Positions 8,282-17,320 of a stretch of 64,000 nt of DNA are shown here, piece by piece (position 1 is the first letter of the stretch; each line of letters opens with the position of its first letter). The translations under genes and the position numbers were made by a program. Source of the stretch: an uncultured Formosa sp. (GTDB lineage Bacteria; Bacteroidota; Bacteroidia; Flavobacteriales; Flavobacteriaceae); the NCBI RefSeq assembly GCF_947500765.1, contig NZ_CANMTH010000014.1:31240-95239 (forward strand). Direction: 5' to 3'. The notes under the pieces are model-generated. The model worked only from the letters and a program-made list of their open reading frames with translations. It made no database searches and was not told the origin of the DNA.

Positions 8282-10867
8282 TTATTTTGTCACGTTAAGT
8301 GTTATAGTTTCAAACTTATTTGACGCAGGTCCTATTCCAATTTTAAACAGTCCTGGCTCAACAACTTTTTTTCGTAATTTGGTATCAAAGAATGCTAGAT
8401 CTTCTGGAGTGATTTTAAAAGTTACTGTTGTAGATTTTCCTGGTCTTAATGATATTCTTTGGATCCCTCTTAGACTTTTTAAAGGACGTTTTACAGTACT
8501 TTCTACATCTTTAATATATAATTGAACCACTTCTTCACCTTCTCGTTTGCCCACATTGGTCACTTTAACAGATACTGTTGTTGTTTCTGTTGTAACGATT
8601 TTTTCTTTAGATAATTTTAGATTGTCGTATTTAAAATTGGTGTAGCTTAATCCGTAACCAAATGGATATAATGCATCGCCTTCAAAATATCTATACGTTC
8701 GTCCTTTCATGCTATAATTAACAAAAGGAGATAATTCTTTAACTGATTTGTAGAATGTAACTGGTAATCGTCCTGACGGATTATAATCTCCAAACAGTAC
8801 ATTGGCAATCGCAGTACCACCAAGTTCTCCAGGATACCAAGCTTCAAGAATGGCTGATAAATTATCGTTTTCCCAGTTTACTGCCAAAGCACTACCATTT
8901 AACAATACTAAAACCACTGGTGTGCCTGTAGCATGTAAGGCTTTAATTAATTCTTTTTGTACTGCTGGCAATTCGATATCTGTTTTATCTCCGCCATCAA
9001 AACCTTGCGTATTCACTGGCATTTGTTCACCTTCTACACCTGGAGAGATTCCTCCAACAAAAACAACGACTTCCGATTTTTTAGCCAACTCAATAGCTTT
9101 TTCAAAAGATGTTTTATCTGGTGAAGACCACAAGAATTTTAATTTAGCAGGATAACCTTCGTGAAAATATTGAATTTTAACTTGATACAATTTTCCTTTT
9201 TCTAAATACGTAGTTTCTTTTACTATTCCTCTTTTTAGTTCTTTTGTATTATTAATTATTAAAGTATCATCGATAGCTAAGGTATAACCTCTATTACTTT
9301 GTAACCCTAATTCATAATTTCCAGAAATCTCGACTTTAATTGTACCCGTATATTCAACAGCAAATTCAGCTTCGTTTAAACCTGTTATCGGGTTAGAGTT
9401 CCAATTTGAATTAATAACATTCTCAATTCTTGTTACTACAGGAAATCCAGTAAAGTCATGATTATTATAATATTTAGCTTGTACCCCCTTTTCATTATCA
9501 AAGCTTAACACGTCTGCAGGAATTAAAGACATGGTTGGTTTCTTAGAAATTAATTCTGTTCCAGCTTCGTAATATACTTTTGTGTTTTTAGACACTTTGC
9601 TTTTAATACCATCTAAAGGTGTAAAATATTGAGATGGGAATCCGTTATAGTTTCCTAAAAGCACTTCTAAATCGTTTGCATTAGGCCCAATAATAGCAAT
9701 AGATTTTAAATCTTTTTTTAGCGGTAAAATTCCATTTTCATTCTTTAATAAAACCATAGATTTTTGAGCCGTTTCTAAAGCTAAAGCTCTATGAGAATCT
9801 GAGCTTACTACGCTCATAGGTATGCTAGAATATGGCACCATATAGGCAGGATCAAACATCCCTAGTTTAAAACGCGCTTTAAAAATTCGTTTTAAAGACA
9901 CATCAATTTCATCTTCATTGATTAAACCTGCTTTAACCGCACTTATTAAATACTCATAGCGCGAACCACAATTTAAATCTGTACCAGCCAAAACAGCAAC
10001 AGCTGCGGCTTCTTCTTTAGAATCTACATAGTTATGATAATCGTGAATGTCTCGAATAGCATTACAATCTGACACTACAAAACCTTCAAACCCCCAATCT
10101 TTACGTAAAATCTCATCTAACAACTGGTGACTAGCACAACATGGTTTTCCCATATATCTGTTATAAGCCGCCATTAAAGAATACGCTTGACCTTCTACAA
10201 TTGTAGCCTCAAAAGCTGGCAGATACGTATCGTATAAATCGTGTTCTGTGGTTGTTGCATCAAAAAAATGTCTTTCAGGTTCTGGGCCACTATGTACTGC
10301 AAAATGTTTTGGAGTAGCTACTAGTTTTAAATATTTATCATCGTCACCTTGTAAACCTTTTACAAAATTCACACCCATTCTAGAAGTTAAATATGGATCT
10401 TCTCCGTAAGTTTCTTGTCCGCGTCCCCAACGTGGATCACGAAAAATATTAACGTTTGGTGTCCAATAGGTTAAACCTTCATAACGTTTGTATGATTGAT
10501 TACGCTGTGCTTCATGATGTTTTGCACGAGCTTCATCTGAAATAACAACAGCATCATTATAAATTAATGCTTCATCAAAAGTTGCAGCTAAACCTATAGC
10601 TTGTGGAAATACCGTGGCTTTACCTGCTCGGGCAACACCATGTAAACATTCGTTCCAGTACTCATGAGCAAGAATTTTTAATCTTGGAATTGCTGGTGCA
10701 TCATTCATCATTTGTCCAACTTTTTCTTCCAAGGTCATTCTTGATACTAAATCGTCTACACGATCATCGAAAGATAATGATGGGTTTAAATATGGTACGT
10801 TTTCTTGTGCAAGACAAAAAAAACATTGCAGCGATACAAAACAGATTAAAATAAGATTCTTTTTCAT
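8282..10867 (-). CDS. GH3 beta-glycosidase with PA14 insert (beta-xylosidase/beta-glucosidase type)
   Basis: This 861-residue protein has a Sec signal (cleavage near CLAQ at 18-21). The GH3 (beta/alpha)8 domain spans about 30-340 with the nucleophile motif VVSDC (Asp267) and conserved KHF and DPRWGRGQETYGEDP segments. The alpha/beta sandwich holds a PA14 domain inserted at roughly 455-585 (YYNNHDFTG to LKFLWSS), and a fibronectin-III-like domain ends the protein. GH3 enzymes of this architecture remove terminal beta-linked glucose or xylose. In characterised plant N-glycan loci of Xanthomonas and Bacteroides, a GH3 removes the core beta-1,2-xylose (established knowledge), so the same role is plausible here (inference). 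The gene lies 7 bases after a GH29 gene and 11 before a sulfatase. Conserved Cys residues (CC at 243-244) are intact. Confidence 0.93.
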   Translation of the reverse strand: MKKNLILICFVSLQCFFCLAQENVPYLNPSLSFDDRVDDLVSRMTLEEKVGQMMNDAPAIPRLKILAHEYWNECLHGVARAGKATVFPQAIGLAATFDEALIYNDAVVISDEARAKHHEAQRNQSYKRYEGLTYWTPNVNIFRDPRWGRGQETYGEDPYLTSRMGVNFVKGLQGDDDKYLKLVATPKHFAVHSGPEPERHFFDATTTEHDLYDTYLPAFEATIVEGQAYSLMAAYNRYMGKPCCASHQLLDEILRKDWGFEGFVVSDCNAIRDIHDYHNYVDSKEEAAAVAVLAGTDLNCGSRYEYLISAVKAGLINEDEIDVSLKRIFKARFKLGMFDPAYMVPYSSIPMSVVSSDSHRALALETAQKSMVLLKNENGILPLKKDLKSIAIIGPNANDLEVLLGNYNGFPSQYFTPLDGIKSKVSKNTKVYYEAGTELISKKPTMSLIPADVLSFDNEKGVQAKYYNNHDFTGFPVVTRIENVINSNWNSNPITGLNEAEFAVEYTGTIKVEISGNYELGLQSNRGYTLAIDDTLIINNTKELKRGIVKETTYLEKGKLYQVKIQYFHEGYPAKLKFLWSSPDKTSFEKAIELAKKSEVVVFVGGISPGVEGEQMPVNTQGFDGGDKTDIELPAVQKELIKALHATGTPVVLVLLNGSALAVNWENDNLSAILEAWYPGELGGTAIANVLFGDYNPSGRLPVTFYKSVKELSPFVNYSMKGRTYRYFEGDALYPFGYGLSYTNFKYDNLKLSKEKIVTTETTTVSVKVTNVGKREGEEVVQLYIKDVESTVKRPLKSLRGIQRISLRPGKSTTVTFKITPEDLAFFDTKLRKKVVEPGLFKIGIGPASNKFETITLNVTK

Positions 10868-10874
10868 GACATTC

Positions 10875-12518
10875 TTACTTTTTAAATTTTGCTTTTAATA
10901 CCACAGGATAGCTATCGCCATTTACAGCAGGCATGGTAACCGTTAATCCTTTATTATTTTGTTTAAATACTAATTTTCTACCATCATACAATTGAGATAA
11001 AGCTATTAAAGTTCCAGGATTATTTTCGCTAGATTTTGCTAACGATGGCATAAGAAAATCGCCTACTTTAGGATTCATAACAATAATATAGAAATCATCT
11101 CCTTTTGTCGTGTAACGTACTTCGTCGTGAGAAAATGCTGGTGTTGCTGTGGTACGTTGATTAAAATGCTCACCAAGTTTTTGGTTTGCTGTGGCATTTC
11201 TTAGGTCGCCATCTACCGTTTCAACAACTTCACCTCTTACACTTCTACCATCGCCATAAATAGTCCATGGTCGTGTTTCATATATAGCCTCACCGTTAAT
11301 TTTTAACCAATCGCCTACACTATTTACACTCTTTTTTATTTCGTGAGGAATAGTTCCGTCAGGATTTAACTCCATACTAAGTAATAAGTTTCCGTTTTTA
11401 CTAACGGCCTCTATGAGCATTTCTAAAATAGTACGGGCATTGTGAGTTAGGTGACGGTCTTTTTTATAAAACCAATCTGTAAATGTAATTTCAGACTGCC
11501 ATGGTTCTTCACGTAATGTATTACTTCCTCCAGATTCTACTTCATTTACTGTCCCTTTAGCTTTTCTTTTTAGTAACATTACAGCATCAATAGCTCCTTT
11601 TTCGTTTAAACTATTATTGTATAATGCTCTTGCTACCTCCTTGCCATACTCACCATAAGTGAAATTAAAACCATCGTTATATAACACATCTGGCTTATAT
11701 TTATCAACCAATTCAATGTGGCGTTTTAACCAGTTTTTCTTAATATCTTCAATAATTTCTGGTGTACGATCTTCTGGTGCAGGACCATATAAATCTTTAG
11801 GATCTAAACCTTCCCACCATTTACCTTTTCCATCGGCTTTAGTTAAACGCGCATCATAAGGAACACCTTTATAAACACCATCTGTATCCGATCCAAAAGC
11901 AGGTTTCCACCAGTTTAAAAAACGATCGTCGTGACTGGTCACTCCAAATTTTAAACCTGCATTACGACTCGCTGTTGCAAACTCACCAATAATATCTTTT
12001 TTAGGACCTACATTTACGGAGTTCCATGGGTGGTATGACGAATCAAACAAATCAAAATGATCGTGATGATTTGCTAAAGCCATAATGTATTTGGCTCCGT
12101 TTTCTTTTGAAAAATCGATTAAAGCTTGAGCATCAAATTTTTCGGCTTTCCAAGAATTAATAACATCTTTAAAACCAAATTCTGATGGATGTCCATAAGT
12201 TTGTAAATGGTATGGATATGCCATTTTACCAAATTTTTGACGACCAACATCTTGCATATACATGTGTCGTGCATACCAACCGCCACCTTGTTCTGGTACG
12301 GCTTGTGGCCCCCAATGAAACCAAATGCCAAATTTAGCATCTCTAAACCATTCTGGACATTCGTATTGATTAGCTAGTTCATCCCAAGATAATTCTTCTT
12401 GTGCTAAAGCCGAATGACTATTTAAACACAAAAGGAACCCCACAAAAAACATGTTGAAAACAACAGTTTTTTGAAGATTCTTTTTAATACTATTTTTTGA
12501 AGACAAACTAAAAATCAT
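10875..12518 (-). CDS. GH29 alpha-L-fucosidase, secreted
   Basis: This 547-residue protein has GH29 signatures: WFRDAKFGIWFHWGP at 57-71, the histidine pair in ANHHDHFDLFDS (149-160), and YKPDVLYNDG with Asp282 in the place of the catalytic nucleophile. A C-terminal beta-sandwich follows. GH29 is retaining and releases alpha-L-fucose. The N-terminus is long (Lys-rich, then hydrophobic, ending SALAQ at 40). An internal ATG at residue 23 (12452) would give a standard signal peptide. The upstream sulfatase stop and this ATG overlap as TAATG, which supports the longer start and translational coupling. The insertion around 200-250 (WWKPAFG to DLYGP) is typical of long GH29 proteins from Bacteroidota. 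Linkage preference is unknown. Confidence 0.93.
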   Translation of the reverse strand: MIFSLSSKNSIKKNLQKTVVFNMFFVGFLLCLNSHSALAQEELSWDELANQYECPEWFRDAKFGIWFHWGPQAVPEQGGGWYARHMYMQDVGRQKFGKMAYPYHLQTYGHPSEFGFKDVINSWKAEKFDAQALIDFSKENGAKYIMALANHHDHFDLFDSSYHPWNSVNVGPKKDIIGEFATASRNAGLKFGVTSHDDRFLNWWKPAFGSDTDGVYKGVPYDARLTKADGKGKWWEGLDPKDLYGPAPEDRTPEIIEDIKKNWLKRHIELVDKYKPDVLYNDGFNFTYGEYGKEVARALYNNSLNEKGAIDAVMLLKRKAKGTVNEVESGGSNTLREEPWQSEITFTDWFYKKDRHLTHNARTILEMLIEAVSKNGNLLLSMELNPDGTIPHEIKKSVNSVGDWLKINGEAIYETRPWTIYGDGRSVRGEVVETVDGDLRNATANQKLGEHFNQRTTATPAFSHDEVRYTTKGDDFYIIVMNPKVGDFLMPSLAKSSENNPGTLIALSQLYDGRKLVFKQNNKGLTVTMPAVNGDSYPVVLKAKFKK

Positions 12519-14062
12519 TATTTTTTATTTTTGTAATTGTAATCTTCAGGATGATCAAAAAGTCCAAATTCTTTTTTAGTTAAGTCTGCAGGGTCTCCAG
12601 CTTCTTTAATTAACTTCTCTAGTTCTAGAGTTAAGTCTGCTTTTTCAGTACTATAATTCTCATCATCAATAAGGTTTACAAGTTCCCATGGATCATTTTT
12701 AACATTAAATAACTGATATGTATATGTATCATTTTTTGAACTTACAATCAATTTAAAATCACCTTGTCTTACTGCTCTATGTCCTCCATGGTTATTCACT
12801 TTAGGTTTAAAGTCTTCTCCAGGCCAAGAGTTGTAAGCGTACATCATACTATTTCTTACTGCTTTAGCTTCACCTTCAATTATTGGTGTTAAATCTTCTG
12901 TCTGAACAGATTTAGGAATTTCTAATCCTGTTAATCCACATAATGTTGGAAAAACATCATGTAAATATGCTAAAGCATCTGTTTTTTGATTTTTAGGAAT
13001 ATTTGGTCCAACAAAAATTAATGGTACACTCACACTATGTTCATATACACTTTGTTTTCCTAATAGACCGTGCTGACCTAAAGCAAGGCCATTATCTCCA
13101 GCAAAAACAATAATGGTATTATCTGCTTTTCCTGAAGCTTTTAAAGCTTGTAATATTCTACCAATTTGAGTATCTGTTGCAGTTATCATTGCATAATAAT
13201 CAGAGATCTCTTTTTGAACAATAGCTTCTGTTCTTGGGAATGGTGCTAACATTTCGTCTCTAATATGATCATCTGCTATCTCAAATGGATGCTGTGGCAT
13301 AAAATTTTCAGGCACTGCAATATCTTCATTGGGATACATGTCTTTGAATTCTTGTGGAGGCGTACGTGGGTCATGAGGTGCTGTAAAAGCTACATACATT
13401 AAGAAAGGCTTATCCGTTTTATAAGTATCTAAAAACCCTACTGCAGCATCTGCAAAGACTTCACTACTAAATTTTTCATCGTTTTTATAGCCTTCAGACC
13501 AACCTGTTGCAGGCGTGTAATCTTTTACTTTTGTTCCATAATGTCTTGTCATCCCTCCCAAAAAGGCAGATTTAATTACATTAAAACCACGTTCTAACCA
13601 AATTTCACCATTGTGTTGTTTTCCTGTAGCGAACGTTTCATAACCATTAGATTTAAAATATTCAGGAAACGTTAGTTTATCACTTTTACCTTTTTCTTCT
13701 TTAGGGAAAGCGAACTGAGCGTACACATTAGGTTCTATATTAAAATAATGACGCCCCGTCATTAACATGGCTCTACTAGGGGAGCATACTGCCGCTGTAG
13801 TAGCCCCTAAAATATATGCATTATTAAAAGACGTTCCGTTTTCTACTAACTTATCCATGTTAGGTGTCTTCACAGCGTATTTATCCATCGCTCCAATAGT
13901 TCCTCCTCTTTGATCGTCTGTAAATAAAAAAAGTATATTTGGCTTTTTAGACTCTTCTTTAGCTTCTGTAGTTTCTTTAGCTATTTCTGTTTTATTGTCT
14001 TTACAACCAAAAACAGTTAAAGTTAAAACCGCTACACTATATATTATTTTTCTTGTAATCAT
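12518..14062 (-). CDS. S1-family sulfatase, choline-sulfatase-like branch, lipoprotein
   Basis: This 514-residue type I sulfatase carries lipobox VFGC (Cys20) followed by a charged Lys/Glu linker to about residue 40. It has FTDDQRGG with Asp49/Asp50, formylglycine motif CSPSR with Cys93, a GKQHNGE segment in place of the usual GKWHxG, and GDNGLALGQHGLLGK. The Trp-to-Gln change at the GKWH position is shown directly by the sequence and sets it apart from its neighbours, though Lys and His are kept. Its stop codon overlaps the start of the GH29 gene by one base. Sulfatases of this look act on monosaccharide sulfates, but the substrate is not assignable. Confidence 0.9.
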   Translation of the reverse strand: MITRKIIYSVAVLTLTVFGCKDNKTEIAKETTEAKEESKKPNILFLFTDDQRGGTIGAMDKYAVKTPNMDKLVENGTSFNNAYILGATTAAVCSPSRAMLMTGRHYFNIEPNVYAQFAFPKEEKGKSDKLTFPEYFKSNGYETFATGKQHNGEIWLERGFNVIKSAFLGGMTRHYGTKVKDYTPATGWSEGYKNDEKFSSEVFADAAVGFLDTYKTDKPFLMYVAFTAPHDPRTPPQEFKDMYPNEDIAVPENFMPQHPFEIADDHIRDEMLAPFPRTEAIVQKEISDYYAMITATDTQIGRILQALKASGKADNTIIVFAGDNGLALGQHGLLGKQSVYEHSVSVPLIFVGPNIPKNQKTDALAYLHDVFPTLCGLTGLEIPKSVQTEDLTPIIEGEAKAVRNSMMYAYNSWPGEDFKPKVNNHGGHRAVRQGDFKLIVSSKNDTYTYQLFNVKNDPWELVNLIDDENYSTEKADLTLELEKLIKEAGDPADLTKKEFGLFDHPEDYNYKNKK

Positions 14063-14068
14063 GATCGT

Positions 14069-15115
14069 TTATTTATCTTCTTTAGCCAACATTTTACCTA
14101 CTTCTTTCAGAATTTTTGCAGACTCTTTAGGCACATTTCCATTTCCATCAGGACCAATATTTAGTAAAAAATTTCCTCCTTTACCATTAATATCTTTTAA
14201 TTTCTCATAAACAACTTCTGGGCTTTTCCAATCTGTATCTTTTATTTTAAATCCCCAAGAATCGTTTAACGTATAACAAGCTTCCCAGTGATAATCAACT
14301 TTGCTTTCTAAATGAAATTGTTCAGGAGTACCAAAGTCTTTTTTAAATAATTTTCTTTTAGCTACTCTGTTATTAATAATAATACTTGGCTTAAGTGCTC
14401 TTATGTATTGGTATAATTCTTTACCGTCTTCTAATGTCCACCAATCTACCCAGTCTGCATCAAACCAAATAATATTTGAATCATAATTGACTATTAATTC
14501 TTTAATTTGATTTTTCAAGTACTGAACGTATTCTTCTTTTCTTCCTTCATGCATTTGAGTCATTCCCCAACCTTTACCTTCTTCTACGTATTGAGCGCCT
14601 TGATGCCAATCTGTAATGCTGTAATATGTTCCAAATACAATACTTTCTTTTTTACAAGCATCTGCCAATTCCTGAACTAAATCACGCCCTTTCATTGGTG
14701 AATTTGCGATATCAAAATCGGTATATTCAGAATCCCACAAACAGAATCCTTCGTGGTGTTTTGTCGTGATGACTAAATATTTCATTCCTGATTTTTTTGC
14801 TAGCTTAACAATTTCATCTGCATCAAAATCTTTAGGATTCCAAGTATTTATTAATTCTGCATATTCATCTGAAGGGATATTTTGATTTCCTTGAATCCAT
14901 TCTGCATAACGTCCTTCATCATTTCCTTTATAAATTCCGCCTAGTTGACTATACAAACCAAAATGAACAAACATACCGTACTTAGCATCGGTGAACCATT
15001 GCATTCTTTTACTAAAATCAGCTTCCGATTCTTCTAAATAATTGACTTTAGATTGAGCATAACCAGAAGTCACCAATAAGAGCAACATAAAAGCAATTAG
15101 ATTGTTATTTTTCAT
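14069..15115 (-). CDS. Short GH29 alpha-L-fucosidase, catalytic domain only
   Basis: This 348-residue protein with a signal peptide (cleavage near GYAQ, 18-21) is essentially one GH29 barrel. MFVHFGLYS is at 48-56, TKHHEGFCLWDS at 118-129, and IIWFDADW has Asp219 as the likely nucleophile. YHWEACYTLNDSWGF at 275-289 has Glu278 as a candidate acid/base, by analogy with GH29 subfamily B. It lacks the C-terminal beta-sandwich of the other two GH29 proteins here. GH29-B enzymes typically prefer alpha-1,3/1,4 fucose on branched structures, so it may take Lewis-type or core alpha-1,3 fucose (inference). It is 6 bases ahead of the 514-residue sulfatase gene and 17 bases after the 534-residue one. 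Confidence 0.92.
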   Translation of the reverse strand: MKNNNLIAFMLLLLVTSGYAQSKVNYLEESEADFSKRMQWFTDAKYGMFVHFGLYSQLGGIYKGNDEGRYAEWIQGNQNIPSDEYAELINTWNPKDFDADEIVKLAKKSGMKYLVITTKHHEGFCLWDSEYTDFDIANSPMKGRDLVQELADACKKESIVFGTYYSITDWHQGAQYVEEGKGWGMTQMHEGRKEEYVQYLKNQIKELIVNYDSNIIWFDADWVDWWTLEDGKELYQYIRALKPSIIINNRVAKRKLFKKDFGTPEQFHLESKVDYHWEACYTLNDSWGFKIKDTDWKSPEVVYEKLKDINGKGGNFLLNIGPDGNGNVPKESAKILKEVGKMLAKEDK

Positions 15116-15132
15116 TTGATTATTTTTTATTA

Positions 15133-16737
15133 TTAATGTTTAATATTCTTAGCATCTAAAAACAGATCTAAATTCTTTTTATTCATCTGGTCGCTATCTC
15201 CGTATTTCGTGCGCATTTTTTCAAGTTGAATGTGCATATCTGCTTTAACTGATGCATACTCAGGATTGTCATACACATTATGCATTTCTGTAGGGTCTTT
15301 TTCTAAATCGTAAAGTTCCCATTTATCAATATCATAATAGAAATGAATAAGTTTAAACTTATCTGTTCTTACACCATAATGACGTTTTACTTTGTGCTCT
15401 GCAGGGTATTCATAAAAAGTATAATAAAGAGCATCTCTCCATTCACTCGCTTCTCCTTTTACTAACTTACGCATAGATTCTCCTTGTATAGATTCATCTA
15501 TTTCTGCTCCTGCATAATCTAAAAATGTTGGAGCAAAGTCAATGTTTTGTACTAATCCATCAACTACAGTCCCTGGTTTAATTTCTTTAGGATATTTCAT
15601 TAAAATAGGCGTTCTAAAAGATTCTTCATACATAAAACGCTTATCAAACCAACCGTGTTCTCCTAAATAAAAACCTTGATCTGAGGTGTAAACAACTATT
15701 GTATTTTCTTCTAAACCGTTTTCTTTTAAATAATCCAAAACCTGTCCAACACCATCATCTACAGATTGAATTGTTCTTAAGTAATCGTGCATGTATCTGT
15801 TATATTTCCAAACTGCTAAATCTTTCCCCTCTAAATTTTTAGATTTAAAATCTGCAATAATCGGATCGTAATAAGCATCCCAAGCTACTTTTTGGGCATC
15901 GGTCATTCTATCATACTTTCTCTGAAACATCTCTCTATACTTTGTTTTAATGTCTCCAGCTTTATCAAGCATTTTTAAATCATAAACCAGGTCCATATCT
16001 TTATAAATACTCATTTCTTGATCTGCAGCAGCGGGTCTACCTTCATAGTCATCAAAGAAATTCGCAGGCGGGTCGAAAGTTACACTATCCATTAAAGTCA
16101 AGTATTTTTCCTCTGGCATCCATGTTCTATGTGGTGCTTTTTGGTGATACATTAATAAGAAAGGCTTTTCTTTATCTCGTTTATTATTTAACCAATCTAG
16201 TGCTATGTCTGTAGTCACATGAGTAACATACCCAGGATATGTTTTTTTAACTCCATTTTCTATAAAATCAGGTGAATAGTATTGGCCTTGACCAGGAAGT
16301 ACATTAGAATAATCGAAGCCTTGTGGTAAACCATCTAAATGAATTTTACCTATTAAAGCTGTTTCATAACCGTTTTTTTGTAATGTTTTAGCGAAGTTAT
16401 CTTGATCCCAATTAAACGGATGAAGATTATCTACTTTTCCATTTACAAAACTATGTTTACCTGTAAGCATTGCTGCTCTACTTGGTGCACATATTGAATT
16501 GTTTACAAACCCGCGATTAAAAATCGCACCTTCTTTTGCAATTCTGTCAATATTTGGAGTATTATTTAAACCATAACCGTAAGCACTAATAGCTTGATAG
16601 GCATGATCGTCACTCATTATAAAAACGATATTAGGAGTTTGAGGCTGTTCTGCCACTTGTACCACTTCTTTTTTATCTTCTTTACAACTAAAGCACAACA
16701 TTAAAAGAGAAATAATAAGTATACCTGTGTTTTTCAT
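15133..16737 (-). CDS. S1 sulfatase, probable N-acetylglucosamine-6-O-sulfatase (S1_11-like), lipoprotein
   Basis: This is the first gene of the module A operon. The 534-residue protein has lipobox CFSC (Cys18), SDDHAYQAISAYG with Asp43/Asp44, and CAPSR with Cys83. Blocks recognised from the Bacteroides thetaiotaomicron 6S-GlcNAc sulfatase BT4656 are present: YHQKAPHRTWMPEE, FFDDYEGRPAA, DQGFYLGEHGWFDKR and YEYPAEHKVKRHYG, in the same order and spacing. That family removes 6-O-sulfate from terminal GlcNAc, which would then be open to the GH20 at 19650-21998. This recognition is from memory of the family, not from a search. It is the most specific substrate hint among the six sulfatases. About 580 bases without a gene lie upstream and should hold the operon promoter. 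Confidence 0.9.
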   Translation of the reverse strand: MKNTGILIISLLMLCFSCKEDKKEVVQVAEQPQTPNIVFIMSDDHAYQAISAYGYGLNNTPNIDRIAKEGAIFNRGFVNNSICAPSRAAMLTGKHSFVNGKVDNLHPFNWDQDNFAKTLQKNGYETALIGKIHLDGLPQGFDYSNVLPGQGQYYSPDFIENGVKKTYPGYVTHVTTDIALDWLNNKRDKEKPFLLMYHQKAPHRTWMPEEKYLTLMDSVTFDPPANFFDDYEGRPAAADQEMSIYKDMDLVYDLKMLDKAGDIKTKYREMFQRKYDRMTDAQKVAWDAYYDPIIADFKSKNLEGKDLAVWKYNRYMHDYLRTIQSVDDGVGQVLDYLKENGLEENTIVVYTSDQGFYLGEHGWFDKRFMYEESFRTPILMKYPKEIKPGTVVDGLVQNIDFAPTFLDYAGAEIDESIQGESMRKLVKGEASEWRDALYYTFYEYPAEHKVKRHYGVRTDKFKLIHFYYDIDKWELYDLEKDPTEMHNVYDNPEYASVKADMHIQLEKMRTKYGDSDQMNKKNLDLFLDAKNIKH

Positions 16738-17261
16738 GTGTTGATTTTTAATATTTGTAACTACTTTTAAAATAATTTATTTTTATTTTTTTTGAAATAA
16801 ATCGTATCAAAAATTTACATTTAATTATAAATTTTTATCACTAAAATCTCATCAATGTGACAAGAAGTTTAATTGTTTATGATTTTTTTTATCATATTAA
16901 AAGGAGAAATTTTTTACACCTCTCCCTTTAATTATTAACTAAACAAACAAACTAACTGTTATAAAGTAAATGACTATATCAGAATTTATAAAATTAGTTC
17001 GACCAATAACAAATCTAGAATGGTGTTGGTTATAAAAACTTGTTGTTAGTTCTTAATTATGTATTAATTGTTAAAATATTAATAAATCTAAGGCATAAGA
17101 GCTCTAAAAACAGTTTTATTTAACAATAAATTTCTCTTTAAATACATATCTAAAAGCTAACCAATGATTTAACTTTTCTTTAAGACCTAGAAAACATTAT
17201 TACATTTAATCTATCGTAAAAGAGTCTAAGAATACTCTAAATTGTAAAAAAGCTTAAAGCA
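16738..17261. other. Gene-free leader upstream of the module A operon
   Basis: This AT-rich stretch has no credible open frame on either strand. It separates the terminator after the 739-residue GH92 from the ATG at 16737, so it should contain the minus-strand promoter of module A. I found no exact TAnnTTTG element. An imperfect inverted repeat (AAAGGAGA / TCTCCCTTT, about 16901-16929, one bulge) could form a hairpin in a long leader RNA. No tRNA or known riboswitch is recognisable. Confidence 0.5.
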
Positions 17262-17297
17262 CAAAAAACCCCGTAAAAAAATTATTTTCTACGAGGT
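17262..17297 (-). terminator. Intrinsic terminator after the 739-residue GH92 gene
   Basis: On the minus strand an 8-bp stem (17290-17297 with 17268-17275, one G-U pair) is followed at once by a run of Us (17267-17263). It begins 23 bases beyond the stop codon at 17321. This marks the end of the transcript and separates modules A and B. Confidence 0.8.
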
Positions 17298-17320
17298 AAA
17301 ATTATTTTAAAGTGTATTTT

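Noticed and set aside
8802..9155. 117-codon plus-strand frame within the GH3 gene
   Set aside because: It is antisense to a highly conserved enzyme domain and has no features of its own.
1..16737. Interpretation of module A as a fucoidan-only locus
   Set aside because: It remains possible, but the GlcNAc-6-sulfatase-like gene, the absence of endo-fucanase families, and the adjoining N-glycan module favour a mixed glycan target. It is kept as an alternative, not as the call.
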